The position numbers and the translations under genes are program-made. 64,000 nt of DNA, taken from positions 283,427-347,426 of the forward strand of contig JADCRB010000017.1 in the NCBI GenBank assembly GCA_021464245.1, written 5' to 3'. This DNA is from Carallia brachiata (taxonomy: Eukaryota > Streptophyta > Magnoliopsida > Malpighiales > Rhizophoraceae). Below the pieces are notes generated by a model that was not told where the DNA came from, searched no databases, and was given only the letters and a program-made list of their open reading frames with translations. Below, one piece after another: positions 19,001-28,318 of the stretch; positions within the stretch are counted from its first letter, which is position 1; every line of letters starts with the position of its first letter.

Positions 19001-19481
19001 AAAATCAACCTCAAAATAAACATAGTATTTACCAGTTCGGAATCAAAACCATGTCCTAAAACAAACTTGGCAACCAATAAAAAAATGTCGCAAAAAATCT
19101 TCATAAGACGGAAAAGGACGAAAGGACACCGCATATAAATAACAACTACAAACCCTAATTTTCCTCCACATTGAGAAAGCAGCCAGTGCAAATTGACCCG
19201 ACCCAGAACCAATTCAGGAACCAAAATAACAAAAATATTTATATAAAAAAAAAAAAAAACCATTAATATTTCACCAATAAAGCAAACCCCATAAAGCCGT
19301 TTTCCAATCTAACCGCAGAAATTATCAAGAATTTTCAAACCCACCCCTGAAAAAATTTACCTCATAGAGATTCTTTTGATTAGCTGAAAATTGATTCAGA
19401 TTCTCTCTCTGTTCCTCTTCCTCCACTTCTATTTCTTCTTCTTCTTCTTGAGAAAACCCTAGACTTCTTTCTCTTACCCAT
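16022..19481 (-). CDS. ATJ6: DnaJ-6/DNAJC9-like J-domain protein (5' frameshift in this sequence)
   Basis: This is an Hsp40-type co-chaperone of the plant DnaJ-6 group, related to animal DNAJC9, which handles histones H3-H4. Exons from the start: 19361-19481, 17403-17501, 17224-17325, 16927-16986, 16733-16839, 16582-16664, 16315-16405, 16022-16226, for about 288 aa. The J domain (residues about 36-105) has KNLYEVLGV, the catalytic HPD in [12 protein letters not shown], and [17 protein letters not shown]. The central part carries the family blocks [20 protein letters not shown] and [16 protein letters not shown]. The tail has [20 protein letters not shown] and a Lys/Ser-rich end (KASKSSKRK), probably a nuclear signal. 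The ATG at 19481 opens MGKRKKSR, as family members begin, but exon 1 is 121 nt, so the frame breaks at a run of four T (sense; 19453-19456). With three T the exon would be 120 nt and join perfectly. The only in-frame upstream ATG lies inside a TG microsatellite. Intron 1 is long (1859 bp). It may be a sequencing error or a real null allele. Confidence 0.88.
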
Positions 19482-19590
19482 TTTAGCACTTTCAAGAAAG
19501 AACAGATCTTTGAACTCTCTGTTGTTTTTTGATCAATGACCCAAAGAAATGAGTGAGAAATTGTGAGAGACGCTGGAAGAACTTTTGATT

Positions 19591-19616
19591 CACACACACA
19601 CACACACACACACACA
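19591..19616. repeat. (CA)13 microsatellite in the DnaJ 5' leader
   Basis: Thirteen perfect CA units, reading TG in the sense strand, 110 bases upstream of the DnaJ start. The duplicate copy at about 23575-23600 has lost the run and reads as degenerate ACACATATGACATATATA. Confidence 0.9.
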
Positions 19617-19635
19617 ATAAATAAAGTGAGAAATT

Positions 19636-19716
19636 GCGGGAAAGTGTTTGATTTTTATAAATTGAATTACTTTTTTTTTTTTTTTTTGGTTCCCGCCGAC
19701 GACGGAATTTCCCGCC
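19636..19716 (-). promoter_or_regulatory. E2F-type sites upstream of the DnaJ gene
   Basis: Within 81 bases, 155-235 nt upstream of the start codon, there are two exact matches to the plant E2F consensus TTTSSCGC: GCGGGAAA at 19636-19643 and TTTCCCGC at 19708-19715. A near-match, TTCCCGCC, lies at 19690-19697. Such clusters are typical of S-phase genes. A GGGCCCA motif lies further upstream near 19797. E2F control is inferred from the motifs only. Confidence 0.55.
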
Positions 19717-20060
19717 GGGAGGATCTGCTGGTGGCTTTTCTGGACCATAGTCCACTTAACGGGTAATGTTGGATCTCAGCCGTCCGATGTGGAGAGGGCC
19801 CAGAGTCTCACAGCATTAAAAAACTTAGCTAAAAAAATTTTGGATCACTTTATATTATGCTGCTGCAGGACATGATTTTTGGTAAAAAATGAACTTCATC
19901 AGCGAGAAGACACTTTTTTTTTTTTTTTCACATTTGTTTGCACAAGGTCATTTTGTACAAGAGTTTTCCAAAATAAGTCATCCGTAGAGTATCTATGAAA
20001 TAAAAAATGTAACTCTTATTATTATTGGTATAAAACTTTATTAATGTCATGTTTATATGT

Positions 20061-20339
20061 AAAAAGAATATATATACCACCTTACGTGTAGTTTCAAGTG
20101 TCAAAGCTACTTGTAGAATTTAACGCTCGACCGTTATTTGAGCTTTGCAAAGCGTAAAGTAGAGCTAAAATTACATATAATTTTGTGTAATTCTAGAAGA
20201 GAATGGTAACTCTTGCTGGATACTGAAGAATTTGCTTCTCCACATATTTAGTGTAACAGCCTAACCCACTGTACGATGTCCAGCATTTGTTATTTAGATT
20301 TTCAAATCAAATTGTACAATTATATTTTGGTTCTTTTCA
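20061..20339. repeat. 280-bp direct repeat R, copy 1 (unit A)
   Basis: Begins AAAAAGAATATATATACCAC and ends GGTTCTTTTCA. It is about 80 per cent similar by eye to copies at 21241-21520 and 24743-25022. It contains a conserved CAAGTGTCAAAGC(T/C)ACTT core. It does not have the TG...CA ends of a normal LTR. Confidence 0.85.
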
Positions 20340-20485
20340 TGAATATAGAATAGTATTATCTCTTTCACTTTTATGGAATAGTTTATCCCATATCAGACAA
20401 ATTATATATTTACACTAAAATATCATCTTAATTAAAATAAATTTTAAATATTTTTTAAAAATTAACATAAAATTAAAAAAAACTC

Positions 20486-20773
20486 ATTTTTCTCTCATCT
20501 TTCCTCTCTCACTCCTCCCCCCTCTCTCTCTCCCACTCCTCTTCTATCTCTTTTCTTTCTCTCTTTCCTCTTTCCTTTCTCTCCCTCCCTCCTTTGTCTC
20601 TCTCCTCGTCTCTCTCTCTCACTTTTCTTTCTCTTTTCTCCCTCCTCCCTCCTCCCTCTCTCCTCTCTCTCTTCTCTCCTCTCTCCTCCCTCCTCCTTCT
20701 CTCCTCTTTCCTCCCTTCCTTTCTCTCTCCTCCTTACTCCCTCTCACTCCTCTCTCTCTCTCGTTCCTTCATT
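20486..20773. repeat. Long polypyrimidine (CT-rich) tract
   Basis: About 290 bases of almost pure C/T on the plus strand, built from imperfect CTCTCTC, CTCCCTCC and TTTCTTT units. It lies in the 901-bp block between R copies 1 and 2 and is missing from unit B. Such tracts can form triplex (H-DNA) structures. Confidence 0.9.
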
Positions 20774-21240
20774 TTCTTTTATATAAATTTGAAAATTTAT
20801 TCTTAGAATTTATTTAACTTTTTTCCTAAAAAAAATTTAAAAAAATGTTAATCTCTTTTTTTTATATCTTGAATTTTATTTGTATAAATAAAATTAATCT
20901 TTAATTTTGAAAATTTTTTTATAAAATTAAAAATTTATAGACTGTATAATGTACGATAACATGTAAAATAAATATTAATTTTATTACTTAATTTTAATTT
21001 TTTTAATAAAAATGTTACAATTAATAGTAAATGTAAGTTAATTATTTGTAAAGGTAAGAAAATCATTTTAATATACTATACTATTTTGTCTCTTATCATC
21101 TAAATATTGGATAGAATAATTATTCTACATTATTTGATGATATCCAAATATAATATAAACTAATAGTTTACCCTATCATATACTATATTGATCTATATTA
21201 TTATATATTATACTAACCAGTCTGCGTACCAAATGCGCCT

Positions 21241-21520
21241 AAAAAGAATATATATACCACTTTGTGTGTAGTTCAAGTGTCAAAGCTACTTGCAGAGTTT
21301 AACGTTTGACCGCGATTCGAGCTTTGCGAAGCGCAAAATGGGGCTAAACATACATATAACATTGCATAATTTTAGAAGAGACTAGTGATCCTTACTGGGT
21401 ACTGAGAAATTTGCTCTTTCATAAATTTAGTGTAGCAGTTTAATCAACTGTACGGTATGTTCAACGCTTGTTATTCAAATTTTCAAATCAAATTATACAA
21501 TTATATTTTGGTTCTTTTCA
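21241..21520. repeat. 280-bp direct repeat R, copy 2 (unit A)
   Basis: The second copy in unit A, separated from copy 1 by 901 bases (20340-21240) that hold a pyrimidine tract and AT-rich DNA. It resembles copy 3 more closely than copy 1 (shared AAATGGGGCTAAAC and AGAAGAGACTAGT). Confidence 0.85.
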
Positions 21521-21830
21521 AACAAAAATTAAAAATACGATGTAATAGTAATTGAACAAGTTGATATATTTGATTTTGATTAATTGAGAGAAAAATTATT
21601 AATGTAGGCTTCAATATCAACTTCGATAGACATTAGACTATCGAATGAATCACTGATACAATGAATAAGAGAAATTAACGAAATTGGTAATTAATTTTTT
21701 CGAAATAGGTGCCACTTTGAAGAGTTGCGTTGCAGATTAGGATTTTTTTTTTTGTTCGAAAGACTAGGATATTTTAAAACTTAAATACGAAGTAATAGAA
21801 TTTTAGAGAAAATAAAGATCATAATACTGC

Positions 21831-22670
21831 ATTTTTTTTCTTTTTGGAGAAATTTCATTAATAAGAAAGGACACAATATAGGAGCACAAGGCCCCAGCCC
21901 ACAACAATAAACAGAAACACACATATGACATAACAGAGAAACAAAGCTCAAGCCCACAAAATAAGAACGGCCCAACAAACAAAAAGCCATAGACATGCAC
22001 CTCAACAGGTACCCTAGAGGCCCTAGTCACAATCTGACCTAGATAGGTCCAAAGGTTAAAAGCTGACCCAAACCTCGCACTGAAACCACCACCGTCATAG
22101 CGGATGGCAGCGGCCAAGCACCAGCTCAATGCCAGTGAGGAATAGCCTTCGTCTCCACTGCAACTGAACACTAGAAGATCACCCGATAAGAATTGGGACC
22201 CTAGCCGCCACAGCATCACACTAAGGAAGCCCAACGTGCTGATCACTACGGCAACAATCGAGAGGAAATGAGTAGCGTCGTGACCATCCCTCGCCAGGAA
22301 CTAGAGGGAGCACACAAAAACGGAGGCTGAACACGCCATCAATGGAAGCTCTGTACAAGGGTCGGCAGCAGACAGCAAGCAAAAGGAAAGAGTCCCTTAC
22401 CCGCACACCCAAACTTAGGGGGAGACGAAGGGTAGGAAAACGGCAGAAGAGCTCGACGAGCCCTCAGAAGAACACATCCAACAACACCAACCAAATCACC
22501 TGAATCCAAAACCCAAAACACAACAAACTCACACCGGAGACAAGAAAAGCTCACTGAGAAGCACAAAGGACCACAGAAGACCCACCAAACGAACTACCAA
22601 AAACCTCCCAGAACCTCTTGGCCCACGTTAGCCTAACGCAGTGCATGATAGAGACTTTTAGAGACCCTCC
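21831..22670 (-). mobile_element. Poly(A)-ended retroelement (non-LTR/retrosequence), unit A copy
   Basis: An 840-bp insertion in minus orientation. Its 3' end reads TTAATGAAATTTCTCC followed by a poly(A) tail (T run at 21832-21845 on plus). Candidate target-site duplications are ATAATACTGC (21821-21830) and ATAATATTGT (22671-22680). No reverse transcriptase motif is present, so it is either a non-autonomous family or a 5'-truncated, decayed copy. The body is GC-richer than its surroundings. It also occurs in unit B, so it inserted before the duplication. Confidence 0.72.
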
Positions 22671-23908
22671 ATAATATTGTTATATTTAAGTGCCAATTTA
22701 TTTAAAGACACTAGCAGTAAACCCTTCGAACTCTGTATTATCTCTTTCTCAAGAGAGACTGTGAAGAGGCAAGAGAGATGTTTATAACTTTTTTTTTCCC
22801 TCTTGGGAGGGGGCCAAAACTCATTCATAAGAGGCAAGGGAATGGAGGAAACATAATTGGAATTCCCTGTTATGAACAAAATATATGACATATGGGCCTA
22901 GATTTATTCAAAGACTCGTTTTGGGTTAAAAATTTAGGCCCACAAATTTAGACCTAAATTTATTCATATGTGCCGCGTGCCCAAAGTATAATTTTCACCA
23001 AACAAAAAAAAAAAAAGAATTGCCAACTGCATGCATATTTTATTATCATTTTAAGTAATGGTTTAGCATCACATACGTTAAGTTATATAAATTATATTTT
23101 TAGGCTTATTCTCCAGATTTTAGTCATTTTTTTCTTTTTTTTAGTTGATTTTGGGACTTAAACTTAAAACTTTCAACTTTAGAGACAATTTTCGGTACTG
23201 TTACAATTTATTTGTAGGATTTTAGTTGTTATGGTAACTATAATTTTCTCTTTTCTCATGGAATCTGTGGTGCATAATTGTATATTAATCAGTGGTTTAA
23301 TTCAAACAAATAGCATTAATTATTTAGATGGTATGTACTCAACCAAATTTCATTCAAATTGCAGATTGAAAATCCACGTCGCCAAGATTTGGACTTTAGA
23401 TAGACAAAAGAGTAATGAGTACGTTTATTAGTAATTTTTGGGTTTATTTTTTATTTCTCGAACCATCGATACATGCTAAAAATTCAATTTAAATTTCCAA
23501 CCTTGGAGCAAGATCCATTAATGAACTAACGACGACGACCTAAATTGTGAGAGACGTTGGAAGCACTTTTGATTTTGATACACATATGACATATATAAAA
23601 TAATAAATAAATAAATAAAGTGAGAAATTGCTGGAAAGTGTTTGATTTTTATAAATTGAATGGTTTTTTTTTTTTTTGGTTCTCGCCGCTCGATGGACTT
23701 TTCCCGCCAGGATGATTTGCTGGTGGCTTTTTTAGACTATAGTCCACTTAACGGGTAATGTAGGATCTTAGCCGTCTGATGTGGAGAGGACCCAAAGTCT
23801 CGTAGCATGTAAAAAATTTGCTCATAAATTTTGGATCACTTTATATTGCGCTGCTATAGGACATGATTTTTGGTGAAAAATAACTACATTAGCGACGAGA
23901 CACTTTTT

Positions 23909-24591
23909 GTGCGTTTGCTTCCTCCGCCACCCTAGCCTACCTGGACGTCGCGTTGACATCCTTGTTGTCCCTGGAGCTAATGTCGTCGCCGATGTTTCTG
24001 TCACCGACGAAGTTGCTCTTGTCACATCCCCCGCCGCCCTCTCCACCCCTACCGTCCCCCTCGCCGCCATTGCCACCAACCCAGTCGCTGCCGCTGGCCT
24101 TGATCTCTTTTGTATTCTCTGTTCCTAAGGAAATATGTTGTTGCCTTTCTATTCCACAGGTGTGTTGCTGTTGTTTTCATGTAAACAGTTGTTTAGGACT
24201 TTTGGAAATTGGTACCAGAAATATTCAATTGATACATGTAATAAGTCTGCTAGAGTGCTGTAGGTGCTGCTATAAGCAGCTTTTTTTGGCTAGGCTAAGT
24301 CTAGTTAACATGTTAGGATTAGGTAGATTTAGTCTTAGTTCGATTTTCGTTCTCGTCAGAGGTACGTGTCAAAATGAGCTTTGTGCCCGATTTATCCTCG
24401 TTAGAGGATTGTGTCCAAATGGGCTAAATGCCCTGTTTGGAAATGGTCATTTTGACCTAATATATTGTAGGCCTGTAGGGCCGTATTTTTCTCCTGACTT
24501 GTGCAGGTATCTCTTATGCCTTTGCGTCAGATTTATGTATGTGTTTGTTGAATATTAATGGAACGGTTTCTTTATTTTCAAAAAAAAAAAA
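23909..24591 (+). mobile_element. Poly(A)-ended retro-insertion present only in unit B
   Basis: A 683-bp insertion with GC content well above its surroundings. It ends in a 12-base poly(A) tail and is bounded by near-identical 16-base copies CGACGAGACACTTTTT (23893-23908) and CGAAGAGACACTTTTT (24592-24607). Unit A has the empty site (CGAGAAGACACTTTTTT near 19902). The last 300 bases resemble, in reverse, the element at 36891 (GTCTAGTTAACA and TTTGG(A/C)AATGGTCA blocks, TTAATG near the tail). Its Pro/Ala/Val-rich 5' part does not match a protein I recognise. It inserted by target-primed reverse transcription after the duplication, as a LINE/SINE-class element or retrocopy. Confidence 0.75.
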
Positions 24592-24742
24592 CGAAGAGAC
24601 ACTTTTTTTTTCACATTTGTTTGCACAACGTTTTTGTAGAAGAATTATGTAAAATAAGTCTTACGTAGAGTATGTATGAAATAAAAAGTGTAGCTCCTAT
24701 TATTATTGGTATAAAATTTTACCAGTGTCATGTTCTATATAT

Positions 24743-25022
24743 AAAAAGAATATATATACCACCTTGCGTGTAATTCAAGTGTCAAAGCCACTTACACAGT
24801 TTAAAGCTCAACCATGATTTGAGCTCTGCGAAGTGTAAAATGGGGCTAAACGTATATATAACTTTGCATAATTGTAGAAGAGACTAGTAATCTTTATTAG
24901 GTACTGAGGAGTTTGCTTTTCCATAAATTTAGTATTGCAACCTAATCAACTATATGGTATGTTCATCGCTTGTTATTTGGATTTTCAAATCAAATTATAC
25001 AATTATGTTTTGGTTCTTTTCA
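24743..25022. repeat. 280-bp direct repeat R, single copy (unit B)
   Basis: The only copy in unit B. Its left flank matches the left flank of copy 1 and its right flank matches the right flank of copy 2. This is what recombination between two direct repeats would leave. Confidence 0.85.
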
Positions 25023-25330
25023 AACAAAAATTAAAAATACAATGTAATAGTAATTGAACAAGTTGATATGTTTGAATTTTGATTAATTGAGAGAAAAATT
25101 ATTAATGTAGGCTTCAATATCAACTCCTATAGAGATTAGATTACCGAATGAATCATTGATACAATAAGTAAGAGCAATTAATGAAATTGGTAATTAATTT
25201 TTTTCGGAATAGGTGCCACTTTGAAGAGTTGCATTGCAAATTAAGATTTTTTTTTTTCAAAAGACCGGGATTTTTTAAAACTTAAATAGATAATAATAGA
25301 ATTTTAGAGAAATAAAGATCGTAATATTGC

Positions 25331-26161
25331 ATTTTTTTTAGAGAAATTTCATTAATAGGAAAGTACACAATAAAAGAGCATAAGCCCCCAGCCCGTAACA
25401 AGAAATAGAAACACACATATGACGTAACAGAGAAACAAAACTCAAGCCCACAAAACAAGAATGGCCCAACAAACAAAAAGCCATAAACATGCACCCCAAT
25501 AGGTAGCCCAAAGGCCCTAGTCAGGATACAACCCATATAGGTCCAAAGGTTAAAAGCTAACCCAAACGATACACTGAAACCACCACCACCATTGCGGACA
25601 GCAACGACCAAGCACCAGCCCAAAGCCAGTGAGGAATAGACTTCGTCTCTACTACAACCAAACATTGGAAGATCACCCAATAGGAATAGGGACCCTAGCT
25701 TCCATAGCATCACACTGAGGAAGCCCAACATGTTGATCACTACGGCAACAATCGAGAGCAAATGAGTGGCGTCGCAACCATCCTTGCCAATAACTAAAGG
25801 GAGCACACAAAAATCAAGGCTGAACAGGTCATTGACGGAAGCTCTGTACAAGGGCCGACAGCAAGTAAAAGGAAAGAGTCCCTTACCCCCACACCCAAAC
25901 CCAAACGGAGGCGAAGGGGGTGGGGAAACGATGGAAGTGCCCAACAAGACCTCAGAAGAACACAGCCAACAACACCAACCAAATCACCTAAATCCAAGAC
26001 CCAATACACAACAAACTCACACTGGAGATAAGAAAAGTCCACTAAAGAGCACAAAGAGCCACGGAAGACCCACCAAGTGGACTACCAAAAAACTCTCTCT
26101 CAAACCTCTCAGCGCACGTTAGTCTAATGTGGCGCATGATAGAGACTTTTGGAGACCCTCC
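25331..26161 (-). mobile_element. Poly(A)-ended retroelement, unit B copy
   Basis: The duplicate of the 21831 element. The flanking repeats are clearer here: GTAATATTGC (25321-25330) and ATAATATTGC (26162-26171). It contains a long minus-strand open frame rich in Leu, Phe, Val and Cys. The unit A copy keeps part of that frame, but the frame runs on through the poly(A) tail into flanking DNA, so it is probably not a real protein. Confidence 0.72.
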
Positions 26162-27044
26162 ATAATATTGCTATATTTAATTGCCAATTTATTTAGAGAC
26201 ACTATCAATAAACCCTTCCAACTCTTTTTTTCTCTCTCAAGAGATACCGTGGCGAGGGCAAGAGAGAGATGGTCATAACATTTTTTTCCCTCCTAGAAAG
26301 GAGCGAAAACCCATTCATAAGAGGCAGGGGAATGGAGGAAACAGGAAACATGATTGGATTCCTTGTTATGAACAAAATATATGACATATGGGCCTAGATT
26401 TATTCAAAGAGCCAGTTTGAGTTAAAAATTTAGGCCCACTAATTTAGGCCTAGATTTATTCATATGTGCCACGTGCCTACAAAGTATAATTTTCACCAAA
26501 CAAAAAAGTAAGAAAAGAATTGCCAACTGCATGCTTATTTTATTATCGTTTTAAGTAATGGTTTAGCATCACGTACGTTAAGTTATGTAAATTATATTTT
26601 TAGGCTTATTTTCTAGATTTTAGTCGATTTTTATTTTTTGTTAGTTGATTTTGAGACTTAAACTTAAAATTTTCAACTTTCAAAACAAATTTCAGTACTG
26701 TTACAATATATTTGTAGGATTTTAGTTGTTATGGTAATTATGATTTTCTCTTCTCTCTTGGGATTTGTGGTGCATAATTGTATATTAATCAGTGGTGTAA
26801 TTCAAACAAATAGCATAATTATTTAGATGGTATGTACTCAACCAAATTTCATTCAAATTGCAGACCGAAAATCCACGTCGCCAAGATTTGGACGTTAGAT
26901 AGACAAAAGACTGATGAGAACGTTTATTAGTAATTTTGGGTTTTTTTTTTTTTTATTTCTCAAACCATCGATACATGCTAAAAATTCAATTTAATTTGTC
27001 CAACCTTGGAGCAAGATCCATTAATGAACCAACGACGACGGCCT

Positions 27045-28309
27045 AAGCTTCACATTTTCTTGATCCTTGTTCGCGACCACTTCCGTTCACAAAACACAGC
27101 GCACGCTTCTGGTGTATTCCGATACTGCTTGAAGCAATTTTGGGAACACACGTACGGTCTGCTGCCCATGATGATGGCGTCAATAATAGTATTATTACCA
27201 ACACAAACATGGTGCATATCTTACGGGAATTGTTATATAACCATATAAATTTGTTAAACGATTCGGTTATATTATAATAATATAAATATTTTTTTAATAA
27301 AATATATTTTTTTTATAAAAAATTAAATATAAATTTTTGTTATAAAAATAAGATTGTTGTAAAAAATATAAATATTATTATAATATGAGCAAACCGTTTG
27401 ATTAAAAATATATGCTCATTAACTTTTTCCGATCTTAAAAACCACTTGCCCTCCATGCCTGTAATTCCCGCGATCACCACACTACAGTCAGCTAGTCTTT
27501 GCTTTGCATCTTCATCCATCCATCTTTGATACAACTATTTGTAGCCCACACATAATATCTCCCAAGATATGCAATAATTATGTTTTCCAAATCTGCCTTT
27601 ATTATTATAGATTTAGTATTTTTAGAAAAATGTTAGGTGGACATATATATTTTTACATATAAGTAATATCGATTTAATAAAATGACTTGATTACATAGTA
27701 ATGCAGTAAAAAACACATAAAAGGGAGCCGCAATCTATTTAATAGTTTATATGTTATTTATTTTCTTTTTTATGCAATAGACTTTTCATTAAATTATGTT
27801 ATATTGTGCGTCCGCTCTCATCATGTTGCTACTAATTTTTGTCTTAAAAAAACGCAAATTTGATTACATGTTAATTCGTGACATCATTTTGGTACAATTA
27901 TAATTGTACTTTATCTAAATTAATTTGCTGAATTTTTTAAAATTCATCAATTGGCATGCTTGGCCAATTTTGTAAAGATAATGCTGTAAAATAATCAAAA
28001 TCTATTATGGTGATCTTATTATAGTAAGAAAATGGTTAAAGTCTAACTCATAAGTACCAAAAAAATTATATATAGTAGTTTAACCAAATAAGGGAATTTT
28101 TAAATACAATTGATTTGCACAGGAAAATAAGCTGCGGCTCTCAAAGTTCACATTCTTAAAATTTCAAAATTCATCGATTTACACCAATTTGACACAGTTG
28201 ACGGTCATGGAATTAGTGCTTCCGGAACTTCAAAATTTATGCATTAAATGTTTCCAACTTCTAAGTGCAATTAATGTTAGAGCATTTAATGAGCCTTAAA
28301 GAATGATTT
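27045..28309. other. AT-rich intergenic DNA after the duplication
   Basis: The first 170 bases beyond the duplication are moderately GC-rich, then the DNA becomes very AT-rich. I see no coding signal, RNA gene or bounded repeat. Confidence 0.5.
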
Positions 28310-28318
28310 AGAGGATAT

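Larger units (their letters stand above)
19558..23541. repeat. Tandem duplication, unit A (original copy beside the DnaJ gene)
   Basis: This unit and the next (23542-27044) are direct, adjacent, diverged copies. Matching landmarks, unit A then unit B: AGAGACGCTGG 19565 / AGAGACGTTGG 23549; GTCCACTTAACGGGTAATG 19750 / 23742; TATTATTATTGGTATAAAA near 20015 / 24697; the retroelement at 21831 / 25331; the CATGCATATTTTATTATC block near 23030 / 26530; and GGAGCAAGATCCATTAATGA near 23507 / 27008. The left edge falls 77 bases upstream of the DnaJ start codon, so the duplicated segment carries the DnaJ leader and promoter but no coding sequence. Unit A is longer because it keeps two copies of a 280-bp repeat around a 901-bp block. 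Confidence 0.88.
23542..27044. repeat. Tandem duplication, unit B (with orphan DnaJ promoter copy)
   Basis: This is the second direct copy. At the junction, CCTAA from the unit's right end (compare 27042-27046) runs straight into AAATTGTGAGAGACG from its left end (compare 19558-19572), with two bases of shared sequence. This suggests illegitimate end joining. The promoter copy at 23640-23780 points leftwards into unit A and has no reading frame downstream. Of the three E2F-like sites only TTTCCCGCC (23700-23708) survives; the other two have substitutions (GCTGGAAA, TTCTCGCC). Unit B also holds a poly(A)-ended insertion (23909-24591) absent from unit A. Confidence 0.88.

Noticed and set aside
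19325..19615. N-terminal extension of the DnaJ protein starting in the TG repeat
   Set aside because: It keeps the J-domain frame but begins with a Cys-Val run from a microsatellite, while the family-like MGKRKKSR start lies downstream in another frame. A one-base frameshift is a simpler explanation.
23953..24558. 201-codon plus-strand frame
   Set aside because: It lies within the unit B retro-insert, overlaps another frame of equal quality, and its Pro/Ser-rich start reflects GC-rich repeats rather than a known domain.
25282..25947. 221-codon minus-strand open frame
   Set aside because: It lies in the retroelement copy, reads through the poly(A) tail and target-site duplication into flanking DNA, has no recognised motif, and is only partly kept in the unit A copy.
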